Of a stretch of DNA of 64,000 bases, positions 9,445 to 17,196 are shown piece by piece (position 1 is the stretch's first letter; each line of letters begins with the position of its first letter). Origin of the DNA: JAAUTT01 sp963846585 (lineage in GTDB: Bacteria; Bacteroidota; Bacteroidia; Bacteroidales; JAAUTT01); contig CAWJWO010000003.1 in assembly GCA_963846585.1 (NCBI GenBank), positions 62,001 to 126,000 on the forward strand, given 5' to 3'. A program made the translations under genes and the position numbers. The notes beneath the pieces are model-generated. The model was not told the DNA's origin. It did not search any database and was given only the letters and a program-made list of their open reading frames with translations.

Positions 9445-10008
9445 ATGGAGTATGTAGAACCAATTCGGGACAAAAAACAAATTGATAACATGAAGCGCTA
9501 CCTTAAAGAGCGAAATATACGTGACTGGATGCTTTTTGTATTGGGTATTAATAATGGTCTGCGAATTAGCGATTTATTAGCACTACAGGTAAATGATGTA
9601 AAGGATTTTGGCAGAATTGTAATTAGAGAAAAGAAAACTGGGAAAAAAAAGGATTTTCCAGTAGGAGAAAATTGTAAGAAGGCTCTTGTTGAATATTTAA
9701 TAACTACTGGTTTAACTGCTGGTCCTTTATTTCCAAGTCGCAAGAGTTCCGGCTCAAAAGGAACAGGGGCTATATCCAGGCAGCAGGCTTATGCAGCAAT
9801 AAATGCTGCAGCCAGAGCTGTTGGAATTAAGGAAGCAATAGGAACACACACATTGCGCAAGACATTTGGTTACTGGGCTTTTCAACAAGGCGTTGATGTA
9901 ACTAGGATACAGCATCTACTTAATCATTCCGCACCTTCTGTAACGCTTCGTTATATAGGTATAACCAAAGATGAATTGGATCAGGTTTACATCAATCTCA
10001 ACCTGTAA
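9445..10008 (+). CDS. TnpI-like tyrosine recombinase (cointegrate resolvase)
   Basis: This compact 187-residue tyrosine recombinase shows the catalytic set: R40 (GLRISDLLAL), a lysine near 64 (REKKTGKKKDFP), H135-x-x-R138 (THTLRKTFG), H161 (LLNHSAP) and the nucleophile Y170 (TLRYIGIT). The usual N-terminal core-binding domain is very short, but the catalytic domain is complete. It lies 21 bp upstream of tnpA and is followed on the same strand by it. In TnpI-type Tn3 elements such enzymes resolve cointegrates at a site just upstream of their own gene. Confidence 0.8.
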   Translation: MEYVEPIRDKKQIDNMKRYLKERNIRDWMLFVLGINNGLRISDLLALQVNDVKDFGRIVIREKKTGKKKDFPVGENCKKALVEYLITTGLTAGPLFPSRKSSGSKGTGAISRQQAYAAINAAARAVGIKEAIGTHTLRKTFGYWAFQQGVDVTRIQHLLNHSAPSVTLRYIGITKDELDQVYINLNL

Positions 10009-10029
10009 GTTTATGACTATTTTAATTTT

Positions 10030-13000
10030 ATGACAAATAAGATAAAAGACAGTTTACAAGATAATGATCCATATAACAAACGTATTCGTATTCTGGATGA
10101 ACAGGAGATTGATGAACTTTATGGTCTTCCCAGATTTAACACTGAAGAGCAGTCATATTACTTTGATCTTACAGAAGGGGAGCAAGAAATAGCCAAAAGT
10201 TCCCGAACAATAGAAAATCATATTCTTTTCATCTTACAAGCAGGCTATTTTAAAGCCAAATCAAAGTTTTTTTCTTTCGAGCTCAAAGATGTAAAAGACG
10301 ACGTTCGTCATATCTTGAAACAACATTTTTCAAAAATACCTGAAATTCAGCTGTCAGATACATTTCAAAAAAAAGCAAGGTACGATCAACAATTGAAAAT
10401 AATGGAATTGCATGGCTATCATACATGCACCACGGAAGTACGTGCCTTTCTTTTGGAAAAAGCCAGCCAGTTTGTTAAAATATCATCAAAACCTATTTAC
10501 CTGTTCCAATCATTGGTTCATTATATGGATACCCATAAAATAGTTTTACCCGGGTATACCTCTATGCAAGATATCGTTAGCAAAACATTGGTCATAGAAC
10601 GCAAGCGACTTTGTGAGATTATTGAAAATTTACTAGATGAAAATACTAAAGCACGCCTAAACAAACTGTATGTTAATCGTGATGTTTTTTATGACATCAC
10701 TTTTTTAAAACATGAACCTAAAGACTTTACACCAAAGCAACTTAAACGAGAAATAAACAGAAGAAAAACATTAGCTGATTTATACCATTCTATTAAAATT
10801 CTGATTCCACAATTTGGTCTTTCCAACGATAGTATTGCTTATTACGCAAATCTTGTGGATTATTATACTGTCCAGAAGTTACAGCAGATGCAGACAGGTA
10901 TGGTATATTTATATTTATCATGTTATATTCTACACCGTTTCAAAAAGATCAACGACAATCTGATTAACGCCTTCATTTACAAGGTTCATAAGATAATGGA
11001 TACTTCAAAAGATCTGACTCAGGCAAAAATGCTCAATTACCAGCAAGAAAATAATGAAAGTATCCGCCATGTTAGTCAGATTCTTAGCTTGTTTCTGGAT
11101 GATAATATTGCTGACCATGTTTCCTTTGGGGAGATAAAAAAGAAAGCGTTTTCTATTCTTTCTGCGGATAAGCTAAAAGAAGTTTCGCATTACATGAATA
11201 ACAAATCTTTAAATATCACTGCTGTTGAGTGGGATTTTATTGCATCCTTATCCTCAACATTTAAGCAAAATATCAGGCCATTATTTATGCAACTTACCTT
11301 TGCCGGGCATAAAGGTGATAGTACACTGATTGAAGCGGTAGAGTTTCTAAAGAAAAGTTTTGAGATTGGAAAAAGTTTGAACAGGTATAGTATTGATAAA
11401 ATCCCTAAATTTTTTATACCTCAAAGCCTTAAGCCATATATTTATGAATATAGAGAAAAAGGAGAAAAACATATCAATCCGGATAAATACGAATTCCTAG
11501 TATATGTTCAACTTCGTAACCGTATTGAGGCAGGTGATGTTTACATTAGTGATTCCATAAACTTTCGCAGTTTCGAAGATGACCTTATTCCGATTCAAAC
11601 ATGGCAAAATAATAAAGCGAAAATACAGAAGGAAATCGATATACCGGGCTTAAATAAACCAATGGAAGAGCTTCTTAAGGACTTGGAAACAGAATTGGAA
11701 ACAAAATATGAAGAGGTAAACCAGCGGATACTTTCTGGAGAAAATACACACATAAAGCTAAATAAACAAAAAGGAGACACTATCTGGACTCTACCATACG
11801 TCCGAGATGAAATAAATATTAACAATCCATTCTTCGATAATATTCCACAAATCAGTATAGCTGACTTGTTAAAATTCGTTGATTCTCGCTGTCAATGTCT
11901 CAATTCCTTTACTCATGTACTTAACCGTTACGTTAAATCTGCTATGGATCAACAATCAATCATTGCCTGTATTGTAGCATGCGGAACCAATGTTGGACTT
12001 GGGAAAATGGGAGAAATATCTGATCTAAATTACCAGACCCTTTATTCGGCTTCCAACAACTTTCTACGCCTGGAAACATTGCATGATGCCAATGACAGGG
12101 TAAGCAACGCTATCGCCAAATTACCTGTCTTCCAGTATTACAATATTGATGAACAAATTCATTCATCAAGCGATGGTATGAAATTAGAAACACGGTTCCC
12201 TACCATTGAGTCACGTCATTCACCAAAATATTTTGGTTTAGATAAGGGAATTGCCGATTATACTTTGGTTGCCAATCATGTTCCTATAAATGTACGCATA
12301 TTTGGAGCAAATGAACATGAAAGCCACTATGTGTTTGATGTACTATATAATAACACAACTGATATTAAACCTACGATACACTCAACTGATACCCACGGTA
12401 CCAATCAGGTAAATTTCGCCATTTTAGCAATGTTTGGTTACCAATTTGCTCCTCGCTATAAGAATATTAGAGAGAATACTGATAATCTGGTTGGTTTTAA
12501 ATCCCCGGGTGAATACAACAAAACGTTTTTATTAAGGCCTATCAGTAAAGCCAATACTCGTTTGATTATTGAGGAAAAGGACAATATTCTACACATCTTT
12601 GCATCGCTAGCTTTAAAGGTAACAAGCCAGAGTGTCATTATTGGCAAGTTGAGTTCTTATGCAAGGAAAAATCGTACAAAAAAGGCATTATGGGAGTTGG
12701 ACAATATCTATGACAGTATTTACAAACTGAATTACATTGATTCGATGACCATGCGCCGTTATGTGCAACGGGCACTTAACCGGGGCGAATCGTATCATAA
12801 ATTATATCGTGCAGTAGCTTATGCCTATTCCGGTAAGCTCCGTGTAAAAACAAATGCTGAGCAAAAAATTTGGACCGAATGCTCCAGATTATTGGCTAAT
12901 TGCGTAATATACTATAATGCATGTATCCTATCAGAATTATTGAAACGAAATGAATTGCAAGGAAATGAAAAGGTTACATCTCAAATAAAGAAAGTCAGTC

Positions 13001-13131
13001 CGGTTAGTTGGAAGCACATTAATTTTTATGGGGAATATAATTTTAGTACAAATTCTGAAGAAATTGATTTGAATAAAATTGTAGATTTGATTGAGGCATT
13101 TAATGATGAACTTAGAAATAATGTTGCTTAA
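10030..13131 (+). CDS. tnpA: Tn3-family transposase TnpA
   Basis: At 1033 residues it has the length usual for Tn3-family transposases (about 950-1050). The N-terminal third is the DUF4158-like DNA-binding region. The C-terminal part has the DDE catalytic triad: D715 (SSSDGMKLET), D787 (STDTHGTNQ) and E920 (NRGESYHKL). The frame is intact. It ends 54 bp before the right terminal inverted repeat, as expected. With tnpI it makes the element potentially mobile by replicative transposition. Confidence 0.92.
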   Translation: MTNKIKDSLQDNDPYNKRIRILDEQEIDELYGLPRFNTEEQSYYFDLTEGEQEIAKSSRTIENHILFILQAGYFKAKSKFFSFELKDVKDDVRHILKQHFSKIPEIQLSDTFQKKARYDQQLKIMELHGYHTCTTEVRAFLLEKASQFVKISSKPIYLFQSLVHYMDTHKIVLPGYTSMQDIVSKTLVIERKRLCEIIENLLDENTKARLNKLYVNRDVFYDITFLKHEPKDFTPKQLKREINRRKTLADLYHSIKILIPQFGLSNDSIAYYANLVDYYTVQKLQQMQTGMVYLYLSCYILHRFKKINDNLINAFIYKVHKIMDTSKDLTQAKMLNYQQENNESIRHVSQILSLFLDDNIADHVSFGEIKKKAFSILSADKLKEVSHYMNNKSLNITAVEWDFIASLSSTFKQNIRPLFMQLTFAGHKGDSTLIEAVEFLKKSFEIGKSLNRYSIDKIPKFFIPQSLKPYIYEYREKGEKHINPDKYEFLVYVQLRNRIEAGDVYISDSINFRSFEDDLIPIQTWQNNKAKIQKEIDIPGLNKPMEELLKDLETELETKYEEVNQRILSGENTHIKLNKQKGDTIWTLPYVRDEININNPFFDNIPQISIADLLKFVDSRCQCLNSFTHVLNRYVKSAMDQQSIIACIVACGTNVGLGKMGEISDLNYQTLYSASNNFLRLETLHDANDRVSNAIAKLPVFQYYNIDEQIHSSSDGMKLETRFPTIESRHSPKYFGLDKGIADYTLVANHVPINVRIFGANEHESHYVFDVLYNNTTDIKPTIHSTDTHGTNQVNFAILAMFGYQFAPRYKNIRENTDNLVGFKSPGEYNKTFLLRPISKANTRLIIEEKDNILHIFASLALKVTSQSVIIGKLSSYARKNRTKKALWELDNIYDSIYKLNYIDSMTMRRYVQRALNRGESYHKLYRAVAYAYSGKLRVKTNAEQKIWTECSRLLANCVIYYNACILSELLKRNELQGNEKVTSQIKKVSPVSWKHINFYGEYNFSTNSEEIDLNKIVDLIEAFNDELRNNVA

Positions 13132-13184
13132 TAATGTATAATGTTAGTATTCACATATTTAAAATAACCATACAATTCCTACGA

Positions 13185-13214
13185 TACTTTTCGGGGGTTT
13201 AGTCAAAAATACCC
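13185..13214 (-). repeat. right terminal inverted repeat of Tn3-family element
   Basis: The reverse complement begins GGGTATTTTTGACTAAA and continues CCCCCGAAAAGTA. It pairs with the left repeat at 3157-3186 (26 of 30 identical). The transposon ends at 13214; sequence beyond it is unrelated to the glycosyltransferase on the left side. Confidence 0.85.
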
Positions 13215-13246
13215 TAATTCGAAATTTGGACTGCGCTGTAATATAA

Positions 13247-13438
13247 ATTTTACATAAAATACAGAAGGAAGGTAAAAAAGAAAGATTTGATTCGGTGAGA
13301 AGTGTGTTTTTTGAAGGAGACAGTTTATACGAGAATGCAGGATTTAAGGAAAAGAATCATATTCAAATTTGTGTTCGAAACCCTAATTGCATTAAAGGTT
13401 ATTTCATACCTCGCGAACCCAACGAAAATTGGGAATAA
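13247..13438 (+). pseudogene. C-terminal fragment of an unidentified gene next to the transposon
   Basis: An open frame without a start codon covers about 63 codons up to a double stop (TAA TAA at 13436-13441). It contains the well-formed protein-like stretches DSVRSVFFEGDSLYENAGF and HIQICVRNPNCIKGYF. It looks like the conserved C-terminus of a larger protein whose upstream part has been lost; the frame is closed by TAA at 13244, close to the transposon end. I cannot name the family. It converges with the nuclease-like gene that ends at 13452. Confidence 0.45.
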
Positions 13439-13451
13439 TAAGAATAGGTTT

Positions 13452-13934
13452 TTATGTAATCTTATTTGTATAGTATCCAAAATCAAAATAATGCCGTTTA
13501 TTATGTTCCCAAATCTCACCGATTATTCCTTTTTCACATTTATCAACTGGAATTGCTTTACTTCCATTTAATTCTTTCAAAGCACCGAAATAAATAGAAA
13601 ATGACTTTTGATCAAATTGAATTGCTATCCAATAGGCAGAAGCATTGTATTTTTTCTCAGCAGAAAGTGCCTTTTCATAAACGTTTGCTCCAAGTTTATA
13701 TCTAGTGTTTAATTTACCGGCTTTTTGGAATTTATTTCTAGCTTTAACACTAATAATAAATTTTCGTCCATCCTTTTCACATTCGATATCTGCAAATTTT
13801 TCATTCATTAAATTGTCATTCAAATTTCTGATCTTGTCAAATTTTTTATCTACCAATGCTTTAATTGCAAACAGCTCTCCTAATTCTCCGAGAGACTTTT
13901 TTCGTGCCGCTTCCTTTTTATTTTCTAAATCCAT
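13452..13934 (-). CDS. PD-(D/E)XK-like nuclease fold protein
   Basis: This 160-residue protein resembles small restriction-endonuclease-fold proteins. It has an N-terminal helix GELGELFAIKAL (E17/E20), an aspartate in NEKFADIECEKDG (D49) and a strand ending in VK (ISVKARNK, K64). The usual acidic residue two positions before the lysine is serine here, so activity is uncertain. It sits at the left edge of a defence-gene cluster, next to an EEP nuclease fragment, which fits a role in defence or DNA repair. It could also be a non-catalytic relative. Confidence 0.5.
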   Translation of the reverse strand: MDLENKKEAARKKSLGELGELFAIKALVDKKFDKIRNLNDNLMNEKFADIECEKDGRKFIISVKARNKFQKAGKLNTRYKLGANVYEKALSAEKKYNASAYWIAIQFDQKSFSIYFGALKELNGSKAIPVDKCEKGIIGEIWEHNKRHYFDFGYYTNKIT

Positions 13935-13977
13935 AGCTTACAATTGGTAGTTATAAATATTGATATAATAATAACTA

Positions 13978-14315
13978 TTAAATTTTTGGAAATTCGATAA
14001 TAATCGGACAATGATCACTGAAATTTTTCCAAAAGGAATAATCACCAATTTTAAAATTAAAACCTTTATCCAAAATGATTTTTGAGGCAAAGCAATAATC
14101 AATATGATAAGATTTCGTAAAATTGCGATTCATGTAAAATGTTGGCGTGAATTCCTTTCCCTGATCTTGATTATATTGATCATGATAAAGACTATTTATA
14201 TTGTAATCATTCAGCATGTTTACAACATCAGAATGATCCCCTACCCTGCTTTTGTAATCCCAGATTTTGTTACTATTAAAATCTCCAAGTAAAATAGTTG
14301 AATCATTCAGTAAAT
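13978..14315 (-). pseudogene. 3' remnant of an EEP-family (endonuclease/exonuclease/phosphatase) gene
   Basis: The minus-strand frame reads LLGDFNSNKIWDYKSR and later SYHIDYCFASK, WKNFSDHCPIIIEF. GDFN and SDH are the conserved catalytic motifs of the EEP fold (ExoIII/DNase I-like). Only the C-terminal 110 or so residues remain; the upstream part stops at the ISL3 element end at 14316. An ATG at 14217 exists, but the homology extends upstream of it, so this is a truncated gene rather than a small one. The rest of the gene is not on the far side of the IS. Confidence 0.7.
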
Positions 14316-14357
14316 CTGGAAAAATCGGTCAAAATGGTTCTTCATCACTTTTGATGA
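14316..14357 (+). repeat. left terminal inverted repeat of ISL3 element
   Basis: It starts CTGGAAAAATCGGTC and ends in CACTTTTGATGA. It pairs with 16449-16490, with three mismatches in 42 bases. The transposase stop codon lies at its inner edge. Confidence 0.85.
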
Positions 14358-15982
14358 TTATCCTGACTTAATTAGTACCATGTTTCTTAGCATATGAAAG
14401 CCAGCTCTGCCATACATTCTTCTCTTTATATTCTTTAGTCGATTTACCTGGCCTTCAACTTGTCCATTACTATATGAAGTAATTACTGCATTATTAATCG
14501 CATTAAAATCTTTTTTCAGGTTCGATGCAAAATTTTGCAATACAGATTCCGGATGCATTGCTTGCTCAATCCAGATTTTTAATTGACCATCCTGTTTATT
14601 AATGAATAAATCTTTGAAGTTCTTAACCAATTGTTCTAATCGTTTAATTTCCGGATATTTATCGAATAACAGATTAAGGAATTCATTATCATGTATGTTT
14701 AATTGTTTTGGATCTATATATAGCATCATTGATAACCTGGCTGGTGACCAGGTTCGTATTGGAGTTAATTGTGTAATACTTCTACCGCTGGATAATCCCG
14801 GGTATTTTTCTTCGGATATCCTATTTAAATTAAAACAGAACTGGGTATATTTACCTTTAAAGCCCATATTTACAATAGCTTGATGTAATTCTTTTTTAGT
14901 CTTACCCTGGTTGCTTTCATGTAATAAATACTCAATGTAACTATCAAATTGTATATTCTGTTTGTATTCTCTTTTAGGATACTCATCGGCATTAATGTAT
15001 TTTTTAACTGTTTGTCTATGTGCTTTTAATGTTTTAGCGATTGCTTTTATTGATTTACCAGCCTGACGAAGTTCTTTAACTTTTTCAAAAATATATTGCC
15101 GTTTGATATTAGTTGTTGTAGGAATAATTTTATGTTCTTCGATAGTAATAGCGGTTGTTTCAATGAGTTTTTTTTTGGATCTTTAACAATTAAGGGTGTA
15201 TTATAAATTTTGTATGCCTCTTTAAGCTCTTTTCGTTTTGACTGAAACACTCTCTTTGTTGCTTCACCAAGATTCATAAGTAAATGAAATCTGTCTGCCA
15301 CCTGAATGGCTTGTGGAGCGCCAATTTTTGCACCTAAAGCATAAGGGCCAGCCCTATCCCTTGATATAACGGTGACTTCAGGATGAACACGTAACCAATT
15401 TGCCAACGTATTAGATTCTCGATCTGGCAACAGGTCAATAACTTCTCTGCTTTCCAAATCAACTACAACGGTACCATAATTATTACCCTTCCTAAAGGCC
15501 CAATCATCAATTCCAATAATTCCGGAAGTTACAGGTATTGAGATAATTTCAATTTGTTTTATTATTCTTAGAACTGTGGATGGGCTGACAGGCATTCCCA
15601 TATATCTGCTTATTTTAGATCCTGTATTAACACCTAATTCAAGAGCTATTCTTCTCAAAAGTTCTATGGTACGGCATAGCCTTCTTTTATAAGGGCTAAT
15701 CTCAACTCGGAACCGTTCGGTAAAAATCTTTCTTTTACATTTAGGGTTATCACAAAAGAATCTTCTTGCCATTAATTCCATTCTGGATTGGTGTCCTGAA
15801 ACTGGTAAATCTGCAAGCATTCTTGTATATTTACTGTGAACTCTATAACTGGTTTTTTTGCATAAAGGACACTTTGAACCAGTCTGTCAGGCAGAGACAT
15901 TTAAATAAAGATGACCTTCGGTAAAGATCATATTCACAGCTTTTAGCTTTACATTTGCAGGAAGGATAAAAGGTGGAATCAT
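14358..15982 (-). pseudogene. ISL3-family transposase, with frameshift and in-frame stop
   Basis: Reading from an ATG at 15982, the frame gives FILPANVKLKAVNMIFTEGH and then meets a TGA at 15887-15889. It continues with a zinc-binding block (CPLCKKTSYRVHSKYTR and FFCDNPKCKRK) and the DDE domain (GIDDWAFRKG, ISRDRAGPYA, ADRFHLLMNLGE). At a run of nine A residues (15168-15176) the frame must shift to continue through the HTH-like GKSIKAIAKTLKAHRQTV and the conserved C-terminus GQVEGQVNRLKNIKRRMYGR. The whole would be about 540 codons. The stop is a lesion; the A9 shift could be a lesion or programmed slippage. As read, the gene is inactive. Confidence 0.85.
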
Positions 15983-16422
15983 ATATTGCAAATCCAATTG
16001 AGATAAAGAAGCTTTTGAATGATAATGAATCATATACTGTAGGCGTACGGCTCAATTTAGTATACCTGGTTGCCTTAGGCCATTCAAGTAGAAAATTAGC
16101 TGAAATACATAATATTAGTTTTAAGCAAATCACAAATTGGGTACATCGTTTTGAAGAAGAAGGTATTGACGGTTTAAAGGACAGGAAAGGAAGAGGTAGG
16201 CATAGTACTTTACCAGAAAATGTTCTTTTAGAAATTAAATTGTCAATAATCAATCAAAAGCCAAGCTATTATGGGTATGGTTCCGAAAAATGGACTGGTC
16301 CAATAATAAAACAATGGATAAAAAGTACATATGGAGTAGAGTTTCAAAAAGCTCAGATATATAATATTATGAGCAAAATTGGAATTTCCTTTGAAAAGAA
16401 GCAAGGCTTAGTTGCAGTTTAG
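15973..16422 (+). CDS. IS630-type winged HTH protein carried in the ISL3 element
   Basis: This 149-residue protein matches only the N-terminal DNA-binding part of IS630-family transposases: LRKL-type HTH (HSSRKLAEIHNISFKQITNW), RFEEEGIDGLKDRKGRGR, a second helical domain (KWTGPIIKQWIKSTYG) and MSKIGISFEKKQG. No DDE catalytic domain follows. The start is a GTG at 15973, with AGGA upstream, so it overlaps the start of the divergent transposase by about 10 bp. It lies wholly inside the ISL3 inverted repeats and is therefore a passenger or regulatory gene of that IS. A role in controlling transposase expression is a guess. Confidence 0.65.
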   Translation: MESYIANPIEIKKLLNDNESYTVGVRLNLVYLVALGHSSRKLAEIHNISFKQITNWVHRFEEEGIDGLKDRKGRGRHSTLPENVLLEIKLSIINQKPSYYGYGSEKWTGPIIKQWIKSTYGVEFQKAQIYNIMSKIGISFEKKQGLVAV

Positions 16423-16448
16423 ATATAGTGTACTTTATTCTTAGACTT

Positions 16449-16490
16449 TCATCAAAAGTGATGAAGAACCAATATGTCCGATTTTTCCAG
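16449..16490 (-). repeat. right terminal inverted repeat of ISL3 element
   Basis: The plus strand ends GTCCGATTTTTCCAG. Its reverse complement matches 14316-14357 at 39 of 42 positions. It directly abuts the HsdR remnant. Confidence 0.85.
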
Positions 16491-16913
16491 TTACTCATAA
16501 AACTGAAATCTAAAGTTCAATCCGATGAAAGTTATACCGAAAAGGAAATCTTAAACCTACTGAATACCGAAGCACATTTACGTAGTAAACGAGAACTGAT
16601 TGAGAAATTCATCCTGGAGAATTTACCAGTAATAAATGAAACAGAGGATATTCCCCAGGAGTTTGAAAAATTCTGGAATGCTGAACGACTGAAAGCATTT
16701 AATCAACTGGTAACAGATGAAAAATTGTCGGCAGATAAAACCCAAACTCTTATTGAAGATTACCTGTATGCTGAAAGAGAACCCTTACGTGATGAGATAT
16801 TAGATTTATTGGAAGGTAACCAGCCCTCTGTATTGGAACGAAAGAAAACGGGAGATAGAATTTTGAAAAAGATATTGAATTTTGTGGACACCTTTATTAA
16901 TGGGATAACATGA
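16491..16913 (+). pseudogene. hsdR: C-terminal remnant of type I restriction subunit HsdR
   Basis: About 140 residues match the C-terminal helical domain of type I restriction endonuclease HsdR: EAHLRSKRELIEKFILENLP, DIPQEFEKFWNAERLKAFNQ, REPLRDEILDLLEG, and a terminal FVDTFINGIT. The helicase and nuclease parts (normally about 800 more residues) are missing; the frame runs back into the ISL3 end, which supplies a fortuitous ATG at 16428. No hsdM or hsdS is present in the window. This is the scar of a deleted type I system. Confidence 0.8.
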
Positions 16914-17196
16914 CCCTACTTATTGTATATAAGATTAAGTATTGGTTATTTTCATTGTACGCATTCAAAATTTATATATACTTTATGATATACAGAAGGT
17001 TAAGTTTGAATAATATTTTATCAAATGAAAGTAATAGGAGATATTAATTTTTGCATAAAAACGGTTTGGAAATGGTAAACAAAGTCATTAAATTTAGAAA
17101 TATTCTATAATAAAAATAATAACAGGCTCCGTTACTATAATATTGGCAACCATGTTAAATTAAGACACCGCAAATAATTATAATATCATATAATAT

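Larger units (their letters stand above)
3157..13214 (+). mobile_element. 10-kb Tn3-family transposon with tnpI, tnpA and surface-protein cargo
   Basis: The ends are defined by 30-bp inverted repeats (3157-3186 and 13185-13214) that match at 26 of 30 positions. They begin GGGTA and share TTGACTAAA and CCCCGAAA. Inside, tnpI (9445-10008) and tnpA (10030-13131) are adjacent and read toward the right end, as in Tn4430-type elements, with a candidate recombination site just upstream of tnpI. The remaining 6 kb is cargo on the opposite strand: methyltransferase, metalloprotease, a secreted protein and an adhesin-like protein. The bases flanking the two ends (ATCTT, TAATT) do not form the 5-bp target duplication typical of the family, so a rearrangement after insertion is likely. 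Confidence 0.8.
14316..16490 (-). mobile_element. ISL3-family insertion sequence with divergent HTH gene
   Basis: The ends are near-perfect 42-bp inverted repeats (14316-14357 and 16449-16490; 39 of 42 identical) beginning CTGGAAAAATCGG and including GGTTCTTCATCACTTTTGAT. The element is 2175 bp. It carries an ISL3 transposase on the minus strand, damaged by a frameshift and a stop codon, and a divergent helix-turn-helix gene on the plus strand. The flanks belong to different genes (EEP nuclease and HsdR) and no 8-bp target duplication is visible, so the element probably mediated a deletion. Confidence 0.85.

Noticed and set aside
15843..16253. 136-codon minus-strand frame opposite the HTH gene
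   Set aside because: Antisense of a well-supported HTH gene and partly an out-of-frame reading of the ISL3 transposase start.
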